In this document: piece by piece, positions 1 through 5,412 of the stretch
Layout: each line of letters opens with the position of its first letter
Numbering within the stretch: position 1 is the first letter of the stretch
Origin: JBFKMV01 sp041629655
Lineage (GTDB): Bacteria > Acidobacteriota > Polarisedimenticolia > Polarisedimenticolales > Polarisedimenticolaceae
NCBI GenBank assembly: GCA_041629655.1
Contig: JBFKMV010000221.1
Coordinates: forward strand, 1-6,968
Length of the DNA: 6,968 nt
Direction of reading: 5' to 3'
Program-made: the position numbers and the translations under genes
The notes under the pieces: generated by a model
Database searches by the model: none
What the model saw: only the letters and a program-made list of their open reading frames with translations
What the model was told of the DNA's origin: nothing

Positions 1-2
1 GC

Positions 3-131
3 CTGCTCGCTCGAAGGTTGTTCCCCTGGCGGCTCACCGTGCCGGCGCACTGGATGACCGTCTACCGGCGCGGGCTTACGACTCCCGAGATCGGCCCCAA
101 CACCCGGCATGACCGGGTGTATGCATTCTGA
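3..131 (+). CDS. C-terminal end of an unrecognised protein (5' partial)
   Basis: Reading from position 3 gives 42 codons without a stop, ending at the TGA at 129-131; the start lies before the window. About 35 of the 42 third positions are G or C, against roughly half in the competing frame from position 2, so this frame looks genuinely coding. The visible tail is rich in Arg, Trp, Tyr and Phe (for example LFPWRLTVPAHW) and ends in VYAF. This may be a membrane-proximal or basic C-terminus, but I do not recognise the family and assign no function. The gene converges on the secreted-protein gene ending at 253. A perfect hairpin lies within its last codons and a second stem-loop overlaps its stop. 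It is too short here to exclude a chance open frame. Confidence 0.55.
   Translation: MLARRLFPWRLTVPAHWMTVYRRGLTTPEIGPNTRHDRVYAF
100..120. other. perfect 8-bp hairpin in the 3' end of the partial CDS
   Basis: ACACCCGG (100-107) and CCGGGTGT (113-120) are exact reverse complements around a 5-nt loop, CATGA. The element lies inside the last codons of the partial gene, 9 bp before its stop codon. No T-run follows, so it is not a classical intrinsic terminator on either strand. It could stabilise the mRNA 3' end or take part in termination together with the stem-loop at 130-158. Confidence 0.5.
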
Positions 132-158
132 GGCGCCGGGGACTCCCCACGACGCCTC
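130..158. terminator. nested stem-loop between convergent genes, possible bidirectional terminator
   Basis: GAGGCG (130-135) pairs with CGCCTC (153-158), and inside it GGGG (138-141) pairs with CCCC (145-148) around ACT. The structure overlaps the TGA of the upstream partial gene and sits between two convergent genes, where a shared terminator is expected. There is no T-tract on either side, so any terminator role is inferred from position and symmetry. The rest of the 132-252 gap shows nothing else I can support. Confidence 0.35.
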
Positions 159-252
159 TAACCACCCCGCGCGGCTCCATCACGAGCGTCCGCTACCGAA
201 CCTTCCCTGAAGAGAGCCGCGAGCAGCCACAGTCTGCGCACCACGCTGGCGT

Positions 253-1095
253 TCACGGATCGGTCAGGATCCGTTCGATCTCGGCCTGGGTCCGCACGCC
301 GAAGAAGCGGTAGTCGTCGTAGGCCTGCTGCAGCCGGTACACCGGGTACTCGCGGTAGCCGCTGCTGCCCCCGCCGCCGCGGACCTCGTAGCGCGTCAGC
401 CGGATCAGCACGTCGCCCGGGAAGCGCATGCCGTTCTTCTCGGCGGTGAACTCCGTGGTCACCTGCTCGACGAGATGCGAGCTGCGGTAGCGTTTGGAGG
501 ACCGGGCGGCCTTGCGCAGGCTCTGCTCGAGCCTTTCCCGTCGCCGGTGGTGCTCGACGGTCAGCGCCTCCACGCGCAGCGGCTGGAAGGTCTCGCGGTC
601 GAACCACGCCGTGCCGAACCAGTCGTTGACGTCGGCGGCGTAGGGCGGTACCGGGCTGAAGCGCACGCCGATCGCGGGACGCTCCAGCACCTCACGCGAC
701 TCGGTCAGCTCGAAGCTGTACAGGTCGCGCTTGGCCGCCTCGAAGATCCAGATCCACGAGTAGGCGCGCAGCAGTCCGGCCTGGGTCTCCTCGTTGCGCA
801 GCGGCTTGCCGCCGCGGCGGGACGTCCGGTAGTCGAGCAACCCGCGCCGCTGGTCGTAGACGTAGATGTAGCGGTACTTGTGGACGCGCTTCCCGGTGGT
901 GCCCCGAACGGTGATCGTCTCGTTGCAGGTGAAACGCAGCGCGTTGTCGCGGTACAGGCGGCCGATCCGGTCGAGGCGGCGCAGCACCTGGTCCAGCTCG
1001 GGAAGCTCCGGATCGGAGCGCGTGGCTTCCGTGATCCCCGTGGCGCCCGGCAGTAGCGCCAGCGCGACGGCGGCTCGCAGCAGCGCGTTGCTCAA
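253..1095 (-). CDS. secreted protein of unknown function
   Basis: This encodes 280 residues. The start is TTG at 1095-1093, supported by a GGGGAGG ribosome binding site 7 nt upstream; an in-frame TAG at 1132-1134 (read on the minus strand) limits any extension. Residues 1-20 look like a Sec signal peptide: one Arg, then an Ala/Leu/Val core, with possible cleavage after Ala-Thr-Gly at 18-20. The mature chain has an early helical Leu/Arg stretch (about 31-54), then FTCNETITV with the only cysteine near the start (Cys57). Aromatic beta-rich segments follow (KYRYIYVYD, YSWIWIF, NDWFGTAWFD), then a highly basic patch around residues 185-208 and a Gly-rich GGGGSSG. The layout resembles the exported beta-rich 'hypothetical' proteins common in Acidobacteria-like genomes, in which a fixed-site peptide such as WFDRETFQPLRVE follows a conserved domain; this is a resemblance, not a family assignment. 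It probably acts in the periplasm or at the outer membrane. Substrate and role are unknown. Confidence 0.8.
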   Translation of the reverse strand: MSNALLRAAVALALLPGATGITEATRSDPELPELDQVLRRLDRIGRLYRDNALRFTCNETITVRGTTGKRVHKYRYIYVYDQRRGLLDYRTSRRGGKPLRNEETQAGLLRAYSWIWIFEAAKRDLYSFELTESREVLERPAIGVRFSPVPPYAADVNDWFGTAWFDRETFQPLRVEALTVEHHRRRERLEQSLRKAARSSKRYRSSHLVEQVTTEFTAEKNGMRFPGDVLIRLTRYEVRGGGGSSGYREYPVYRLQQAYDDYRFFGVRTQAEIERILTDP

Positions 1096-1102
1096 GACGC
1101 GG

Positions 1103-1109
1103 CCTCCCC
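1103..1109 (-). promoter_or_regulatory. ribosome binding site that fixes the TTG start
   Basis: On the minus strand this reads GGGGAGG, followed by the 7-nt spacer CCGCGTC and then TTG. Its strength and spacing are the main reason to accept the unusual start of the secreted-protein gene. A weak -10-like TAGACT lies further upstream (minus strand, 1129-1134) without a convincing -35. Confidence 0.65.
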
Positions 1110-1174
1110 GCGGTCGTTCCCCGCTCCGAGTCTACGGGGGAAGCAGCCGCGCGGCCAGCGTGGGGCGCGGGCGG

Positions 1175-1191
1175 CCGGCCGCTGCGGCCGG
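1175..1191. promoter_or_regulatory. 17-bp dyad between divergent promoters, possible operator
   Basis: CCGGCCGC-T-GCGGCCGG is a perfect inverted repeat with 8-bp arms around one T, and it overlaps a second 12-bp palindrome at 1171-1182. It lies between the secreted-protein gene and the LON-domain gene, about 20 bp upstream of the LON -35 element. The position fits a binding site for a dimeric regulator, but GC-rich DNA makes such palindromes by chance more often, so the role is inferred. Confidence 0.3.
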
Positions 1192-1211
1192 ATCGACCGC
1201 CGCAATCGGCG

Positions 1212-1240
1212 TGGAGACGCCGCTGCCGGCGTACTAGAAT
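1212..1240 (+). promoter_or_regulatory. sigma70-like promoter of the LON-domain gene
   Basis: TGGAGA at 1212-1217 (4 of 6 to TTGACA) and TAGAAT at 1235-1240 (5 of 6 to TATAAT) are separated by exactly 17 bp. Transcription would start near 1247. That gives a leader of about 29 nt to the GTG at 1276 but only about 8 nt to the alternative GTG at 1255, which favours the downstream start. Confidence 0.5.
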
Positions 1241-1275
1241 CGAATTCCGGGCCCGTGACCCGGGACGAGGCTTGC

Positions 1276-1923
1276 GTGAATCCGGTTCCCGTCTTCCCCT
1301 TGCCCAACGTGGTGCTGTTCCCGCGCACCATCCTGCCGCTGCACGTGTTCGAGCCGCGCTACCGCGCGCTGGTCCGCGATGCGGCCGCGGGAGAGGGCCT
1401 GATCGCGGTCTCGCTGTTGTTCCCGGGCTGGGAGAGCGACTACGAGGGCAGCCCGGCGTTCCACCCGGTCGGCACGGTGGGTCGGATCGAGAACCTGCAG
1501 CCGCTGCCGGACGGACGGTTCATGCTGCAGCTGGTCGGGTTCGAGCGCGTCGAGTTCGGGGAGGTGGTGCGCGAGGAGCCGTACCGGCTCGTCCGCGTCC
1601 GGTCGCTCCCGGAAGCTGCGGCGCCGCAGACTCCCGAGGCGCAGGCGGCGAAGCTCGAGCTGTTGACCTCGCAGAGCTGCCTGCAGCGCGCGTTGAGCGA
1701 CGAGCCCGCCGGCGCGATCCTGCTAGACGAATCGGTCCCGTTCGAGTCGGCGACGAACGGCGCCTGCGCGAACCTGCCGGTCCAGCCGGCGGTGCGGCAG
1801 TCGCTGCTGGTCGAGAACGACCTGTTGCGGCGCTGCCGGCGGGCGACCGAGCTGGCCGATGCGGTCCTGCAACAGGTGCTGCGCCAGCCGGACCCCGAGG
1901 ATCCGCGGCCGCTGCTCAACTGA
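1276..1923 (+). CDS. stand-alone LON substrate-binding domain protein
   Basis: This encodes 215 residues from GTG 1276. I prefer this start to the in-frame GTG at 1255 because GACGAGG lies 5 nt upstream and the family normally begins directly with the first beta strand. The N-terminus reads VPVFPLPNVVLFPRTILPLH, followed by VFEPRYRALV, the signature of the LON N-terminal (PUA-like) domain. The second half is the helical bundle of this domain, ending in a charged helix (ENDLLRRCRRATELADAVLQQVL). The protein has no AAA+ ATPase and no Ser-Lys protease domain and has the size usual for these short homologues, so it is not a truncated Lon. In Lon proteases the domain recognises substrates; the job of the free-standing versions is poorly defined, possibly an adaptor or folding role in the cytoplasm. 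It has its own promoter and converges on moaA. Confidence 0.88.
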   Translation: MNPVPVFPLPNVVLFPRTILPLHVFEPRYRALVRDAAAGEGLIAVSLLFPGWESDYEGSPAFHPVGTVGRIENLQPLPDGRFMLQLVGFERVEFGEVVREEPYRLVRVRSLPEAAAPQTPEAQAAKLELLTSQSCLQRALSDEPAGAILLDESVPFESATNGACANLPVQPAVRQSLLVENDLLRRCRRATELADAVLQQVLRQPDPEDPRPLLN

Positions 1924-1930
1924 CGGCGGC

Positions 1931-2941
1931 TCAACCCCCGATCTGGTGCATCGTGCGGCGCGGCAGCCTGACCCGGCGCCGCTCCAGCAAGTCGAGCGCT
2001 CCACCGCGGCCCTTCTCCAGGACGGCCTGCTCGATCAACCGCTCGAGCCCCGCGTCGTCGATGCCGCCGCGCAGCGGCGTCTTGAGATCGACCTCGGTGT
2101 CGTCGTGCAGGCAGACGCGCAGGTGCCCGTCGCTGGTCAGCCGCAACCGGCTGCAGTCGGCGCAGAACGGCCGCGTGACCGAATCGATGAAGCCCACCGC
2201 GCCGCGACCGTCCCGGAACAGCCAGCGCCGCGCCGGGGCGCTGGGGTCGGCCGCCGGGTCGGGCGTCAACGGCCAGCGGGCCTCGATCCGCCGCCGGACC
2301 TCGTCGCCCGAGACGACCCGGCCGAGGTTCCAGCTCCCGTCGTTCTCGAGCGGCATGAACTCGATGAAGCGAAGCTCCCAACCGTGCTCCCGGGCCGACT
2401 CGGTCAGCCGCTCGACCTCGTCCTCGTTGTAGCCCCGCACCAGCACGGTGTTGATCTTGATCGGGGCCAGGCCGGCCGCGGCCGCCGCCTCGAGCCCACG
2501 CAGCGCCCGGTCGAGCACGTTGCGCCGGGTCAGCCGGGCGAAGCGTTCCGGATCGAGCGTGTCCAGGCTGACGTTGACCCGCCGCAGACCGGCGCGGGCC
2601 AGCGGACCGGCCTGCGCGTCGAGCAGCAGCCCGTTGGTGGTCAACGACAGGTCCTCGACGCCCGGAACGCGGGACAGCAGACCCACCAGCACGGGCAGGT
2701 CGCGGCGCACCAGCGGCTCGCCGCCGGTCACGCGCAGCTTGCGCACGCCCCGCCGCGCGATCACCCGCGTGATCCGCTCGATCTCCTCGTAGCTCAACAG
2801 CGCTTCGCGCGCGAACCACTCGGGATCCTCGGGCATGCAGTAGGCGCAGCGCAGGTTGCAGCGGTCGGTGACCGAGATGCGCAGGTCGTCGTGCCGGCGG
2901 CCGAAGCGATCGGTCAGCGGCCGTGTCGTGTCGTGCTCCAT
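1931..2941 (-). CDS. moaA: GTP 3',8-cyclase (molybdenum cofactor biosynthesis protein A)
   Basis: This encodes 336 residues from ATG 2941, close to the usual MoaA length of about 330, with GGAG a few bases upstream. MoaA is a cytoplasmic radical-SAM enzyme that converts GTP to 3',8-cyclo-7,8-dihydro-GTP, which MoaC turns into cyclic pyranopterin monophosphate, the first stage of molybdenum cofactor synthesis. The SAM cluster motif CNLRCAYC places Cys28, Cys32 and Cys35. TGGEPLVRRD (72-81) is the SAM-binding GGEP element and SLTTNG is at 99-104. KINTVLVRGYN (162-172) and RFIEFMPL (191-198) are typical barrel strands. The second [4Fe-4S] cluster, which holds GTP, is bound by Cys260, Cys263 and Cys277 (CADCSRLRLTSDG...C). 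The protein ends in HQIGG, keeping the C-terminal Gly-Gly needed for activity in the family. It looks fully functional. No other moa, moe or mob gene is in the window. Its stop lies 7 bp from that of the convergent LON-domain gene. Confidence 0.97.
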   Translation of the reverse strand: MEHDTTRPLTDRFGRRHDDLRISVTDRCNLRCAYCMPEDPEWFAREALLSYEEIERITRVIARRGVRKLRVTGGEPLVRRDLPVLVGLLSRVPGVEDLSLTTNGLLLDAQAGPLARAGLRRVNVSLDTLDPERFARLTRRNVLDRALRGLEAAAAAGLAPIKINTVLVRGYNEDEVERLTESAREHGWELRFIEFMPLENDGSWNLGRVVSGDEVRRRIEARWPLTPDPAADPSAPARRWLFRDGRGAVGFIDSVTRPFCADCSRLRLTSDGHLRVCLHDDTEVDLKTPLRGGIDDAGLERLIEQAVLEKGRGGALDLLERRRVRLPRRTMHQIGG

Positions 2942-2980
2942 CGGACTCCGGGCCCCGCGAGGGCGCGATCGGGCGGGATC

Positions 2981-2986
2981 AGTATA
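2981..2986 (-). promoter_or_regulatory. -10-like element of the moaA promoter
   Basis: On the minus strand this reads TATACT (5 of 6 to TATAAT) and stands out in very GC-rich surroundings. Transcription would begin about 33 nt before the moaA ATG. The bases 17-18 bp further upstream match TTGACA poorly, so only the -10 is supported. The leader is too short for a molybdenum cofactor riboswitch. Confidence 0.4.
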
Positions 2987-3039
2987 TGGGCGGTCCGGAC
3001 CGGGAGGCACGCGGTGCCGCGCCGTGACGCGCGCTGGGG

Positions 3040-3045
3040 CATAAT
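3040..3045 (+). promoter_or_regulatory. -10-like element upstream of the signalling operon
   Basis: CATAAT at 3040-3045, continuing as an AT-rich island (CATAATTCA), matches 5 of 6 bases of TATAAT and lies about 50 nt before the phosphatase start. No good -35 is seen at 16-18 bp, so the promoter may need an activator or another sigma factor. It is divergent from the moaA promoter, about 55 bp away. Confidence 0.35.
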
Positions 3046-3097
3046 TCAGCCGTTCCGCAGGCCGGTGCAGCCGACACGACGCGGGAGACCCGACCCG

Positions 3098-4306
3098 ATG
3101 AACCAACCGCCGACCGCGCTCCCGGAGGTGCCGACCCCCACGGGATCGGCCGCGTTGCCGGGACTGGGCTATGTCGTCCGCTGGGCGCTCGGCTGGGCGT
3201 TCGTCGGGATGCTCGTGGCCGCGGTGATCTTTCTGGGCGCGCGTCGCGTGGACCTGGGTCCGGTGTTGCGGAGCAGCATGCTGTTCGCCGAGGTCGTCGG
3301 CTTCAGCGTGCTCTACTCGACGCGGCTGATCTTCCCGCTGTTCGCGCGCTTCCCCGCGCTGTTGCGGTTGATGCTGCAGATCGTGACGCTGTTCGCCGGC
3401 GCGCTGTTCGGCTCGGCGGCGGTGGTGCTGCTGCAACCGCTGTTCACGCTGGCCAACGCCGCGATCGCCGGAACGGTGGTGCTGGTGAACTCGCTGGTCG
3501 CCGTGGTGGTCGGGATTGCGCTGTACACCTACGATTCGATGCGGCGCCAGATCGAGGCCTCGTTTCGCATCCTGCGCGAGAAGGAGGCGCTCGAGCGCGA
3601 GCTGGATATCGCGCGCGAGGTGCAGCGCGAGCTGCTGCCGGGCGCGGCTCCGCAGGTCGACGGCCTGGAGCTGGCCGGGGTGTGCCAGCCGGCGGTCGGC
3701 GTCGGCGGCGACTACTACGACTTCCTGCCCTTCGACGGGCAGCAGGTCGGGCTGGTGATCGCCGACGTCTCGGGCAAGGGCATTCCGGCCGCGTTGTTGA
3801 TGGCCAGCCTGCAGGCCGCGGTGCGCACCATGGCCGGGCCCACGGTGCCGACCTCCGACCTCGCCGCGAAGCTCAACGGGATGCTGCAGCGGTCGTCCTC
3901 GACCCGCTACGCCACGCTGGTCGTCGGGATCTACGACACCCGGCGGCGCGTGCTGCGCTTCAGCAACGCCGGCCATTACGCCCCGCTGATCGTCGGTCGC
4001 GACGGGACGCGGCGCGACACCGAGCGCGGCTTTCCGATCGGCCTGTTCGAGGGCTCGCGCTATACCGAGGTCGAGTGCGTCCTGGAGCCGGGGGATTTGG
4101 TGGCGCTGTACACCGACGGCGTGGTCGAGGCGCCGGACGCCGCGGGAACGGAGTACGGCGAGCAGCGGCTGGCCGAGCTGCTGCGGCGCCACCGCGACCG
4201 CGGATTGGACGAGATCGTGCAGACGGTGATCGGGGAATTGCGGAGCTGGACCGGTTCGGCACCGCCGCACGACGACGTGACGCTGGTGCTGGGGCGCGCC
4301 TCGTGA
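3098..4306 (+). CDS. membrane-anchored SpoIIE/RsbU-type PP2C serine phosphatase
   Basis: This encodes 402 residues from ATG 3098, with GGGAG 10 nt upstream; an in-frame GTG at 3065 lacks a good binding site. A Pro-rich cytoplasmic tail (1-22) leads to about four membrane segments (roughly 25-47, 61-82, 90-112, 120-143). A charged coiled-coil-like helix follows (146-180, containing EKEALERELDIAREVQRELL), then a PPM phosphatase domain (about 185-400). Metal-binding motifs are intact: GGDYYD (Asp205, Asp208), ADVSGKG (Asp223), YTDGVVEA (Asp340) and HDDVTL (Asp392, Asp393); SNAGH at 289-293 is also typical. The EVQRELLP linker is the usual lead-in of RsbU/SpoIIE phosphatases, which dephosphorylate a serine on a STAS-domain anti-sigma antagonist and so release a sigma factor. 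No STAS or anti-sigma gene is in the window, so the substrate is elsewhere or different. The stop overlaps the kinase start by 4 nt, implying translational coupling. The membrane region is homologous to that of the kinase. Confidence 0.93.
   Translation: MNQPPTALPEVPTPTGSAALPGLGYVVRWALGWAFVGMLVAAVIFLGARRVDLGPVLRSSMLFAEVVGFSVLYSTRLIFPLFARFPALLRLMLQIVTLFAGALFGSAAVVLLQPLFTLANAAIAGTVVLVNSLVAVVVGIALYTYDSMRRQIEASFRILREKEALERELDIAREVQRELLPGAAPQVDGLELAGVCQPAVGVGGDYYDFLPFDGQQVGLVIADVSGKGIPAALLMASLQAAVRTMAGPTVPTSDLAAKLNGMLQRSSSTRYATLVVGIYDTRRRVLRFSNAGHYAPLIVGRDGTRRDTERGFPIGLFEGSRYTEVECVLEPGDLVALYTDGVVEAPDAAGTEYGEQRLAELLRRHRDRGLDEIVQTVIGELRSWTGSAPPHDDVTLVLGRAS
3182..3568 (+). other. multi-pass membrane input domain, copy 1 (in the phosphatase)
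   Basis: Phosphatase residues 29-157 align without a gap to kinase residues 16-144 at a constant offset of 13. Shared positions include W29/W16, G32/G19, G37/G24, P55/P42, VVGF (66-69/53-56), FP (79-80/66-67), G101/G88, G105/G92, PLF (114-116/101-103), N131/N118, G139/G126 and Y143/Y130. I cannot match it to a named sensor domain. Confidence 0.7.
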
Positions 4307-5412
4307 GCGCGCGGCGCGGCTTCCGGGTCTGGCTGCAGGTCCTGCTGTGGGCGGCGGGGAACTCCGCGGCCGGCGCGATGATCGGTCTGGCCGTGGGCTC
4401 CTTCCTCGAGGAGGGCATCGAGTCGCCGGTGATCCTGATCTCGGTGCTGTTCGGCAACGTCGTCGGCTTCACGGTGCTGGTCGCCTCGCTGGTGGTGTTC
4501 CCGCGCATTCGCGGGCTGGGGCCGGTCTCGGGCGGCGCGCTGCTGGTGCTGGCGCTGGCGTCGGGCTCGGTGGCGGGCACCGTTTCGGTGCTGTTCCTGT
4601 TTCCGTTGTTCGTGCTGCGCGACGTCCGGCTGGCGCTGGCCGTGATCGGCATCAACGTCGTGCTGGCGTTGATCGTGGGCGGCGTGGTCTACGCCTACGA
4701 GGGGTTGCGGTTGAAGCTCGGGGAGTCGCTGCGCGAGGTCGAGGAGGTGCGGCTGGTCGAAGCGCGGCTGCGCGAGGAGGCGGCGGTGGCGAAGCTCCAG
4801 GCGCTCCAGGCCCGCATCAATCCGCACTTCTTCTTCAATACGCTGAACACCATCTCGTCGTTGCTCGACGAAGACCCCGAACACGCCGAGGAGGTGGTGC
4901 AGACGCTGGCCGACCTGTTCCGCTACACCTTTCGCGCCGCCGAGCGTCCGGTACCGCTGGGCGAGGAGCTGGACTTCGTGCGGGACTACCTGAAGATCGA
5001 GCAGGCGCGGTTCGGAGAGCGACTGCGCGTCCGCTGGAGCGTCGACCCCGCGGCGCGCGCGGCCGAGGTGCCGGGGCTGTTGCTCCAGCCGCTGGTGGAG
5101 AACGCGGTCGCTCACGGCATCGCACCGCGCAAGGACGGGGGCGCGCTCGAGATCGCGGCCTCGCTCGCGGACGGGCGGCTGGTGATCGAGGTCGCCGACG
5201 ACGGCGTGGGACTGCCTCCCGGCGGCCCGGCCGCGGTCATTCGCGAGGGTCACGGGCTGAGCAACGTGCAGCGCCGGCTGGAGGCGTTCTACGCCGGCGG
5301 CGCCGTGCTCGAGCTGCGCGCCGGCGAGCGGGGCGGGACCGTCGCGCGGCTGGTCGTCCCCGCGCAAACCCCGGCGCCGGCCCCGGTGCCGGCAGGAGGG
5401 TCCGGTCGATGA
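4303..5412 (+). CDS. LytS/YehU-type membrane sensor histidine kinase
   Basis: This encodes 369 residues from GTG 4303, which overlaps the phosphatase stop (GTGA); there is no strong ribosome binding site, consistent with coupling. About four membrane segments (roughly 9-33, 43-66, 78-104, 110-131) lead to a charged linker helix (133-170) and the His_kinase domain of the LytS class. The phosphoacceptor is His175 in RINPHFFFNTLNTI. The N box is QPLVENAVAHG (262-272), followed by DDGVG (299-303) and GHGLSNVQRRL (316-326), so the ATP-binding site appears complete. The C-terminus is a Pro/Ala-rich tail. There is no periplasmic domain of any size, so sensing should occur within the membrane or at short loops. 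Kinases of this class pair with LytTR regulators, and one follows directly. The membrane part is homologous to that of the phosphatase upstream. Confidence 0.94.
   Translation: MSARRGFRVWLQVLLWAAGNSAAGAMIGLAVGSFLEEGIESPVILISVLFGNVVGFTVLVASLVVFPRIRGLGPVSGGALLVLALASGSVAGTVSVLFLFPLFVLRDVRLALAVIGINVVLALIVGGVVYAYEGLRLKLGESLREVEEVRLVEARLREEAAVAKLQALQARINPHFFFNTLNTISSLLDEDPEHAEEVVQTLADLFRYTFRAAERPVPLGEELDFVRDYLKIEQARFGERLRVRWSVDPAARAAEVPGLLLQPLVENAVAHGIAPRKDGGALEIAASLADGRLVIEVADDGVGLPPGGPAAVIREGHGLSNVQRRLEAFYAGGAVLELRAGERGGTVARLVVPAQTPAPAPVPAGGSGR
4348..4734 (+). other. multi-pass membrane input domain, copy 2 (in the kinase)
   Basis: This is the counterpart of the phosphatase membrane region. By hand I count about 38 identities in 129 ungapped positions, clustered in short motifs at predicted helix ends (SPV, LF.NVVGF.VL, FP, PLF.L, IN, YAYE..R). 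The homology continues into the start of the cytoplasmic linker (S142 and R144), then the two proteins diverge. Confidence 0.7.
5394..5400 (+). promoter_or_regulatory. strong ribosome binding site of the response regulator
   Basis: AGGAGGG lies 8 nt before ATG 5409, inside the last codons of the kinase. It is the best Shine-Dalgarno match of the operon, so the regulator may be made in excess of the kinase, as is usual for two-component pairs. Confidence 0.6.

Noticed and set aside
475..1056. 193-residue plus-strand frame opposite the secreted-protein gene
   Set aside because: The minus strand has a signal peptide, a strong ribosome binding site and normal aromatic content; this frame has none of these.
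1255..1275. Seven-codon N-terminal extension of the LON-domain protein from GTG 1255
   Set aside because: There is no ribosome binding site before 1255, the predicted transcript start would leave only about 8 nt of leader, and the family motif begins right after GTG 1276.
1440..2819. 459-residue minus-strand frame overlapping moaA and the LON-domain gene
   Set aside because: It overlaps moaA in another frame and runs antisense through the LON gene; its Arg/Gly/Ala-rich translation shows no motif.
3049..3055. GCCGTTC heptamer shared by the operon leader (3049-3055) and the repeat-protein leader (6224-6230), considered as a LytTR half-site
   Set aside because: LytTR sites are paired direct repeats about one to two helical turns apart. 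No properly spaced second copy is present in either leader, and a shared 7-mer can occur by chance.
1859..3097. Plus-strand open frame continuing upstream of the phosphatase start across moaA
   Set aside because: It is antisense to the well-supported moaA, has biased Arg/Pro/Gln composition and no recognisable domain; the phosphatase begins naturally at ATG 3098.
2942..4270. Stop-free minus-strand frame that would extend MoaA by 443 residues opposite the phosphatase gene
   Set aside because: MoaA already has the right length from ATG 2941 with a promoter and ribosome binding site; the extension is low-complexity Arg/His/Gln/Ala sequence, typical of an antisense shadow in GC-rich DNA.
4060..5367. 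435-residue minus-strand frame opposite the kinase
   Set aside because: His/Gln/Arg/Asp-rich translation characteristic of the reverse complement of a GC-rich coding gene; the kinase on the plus strand has all its motifs.
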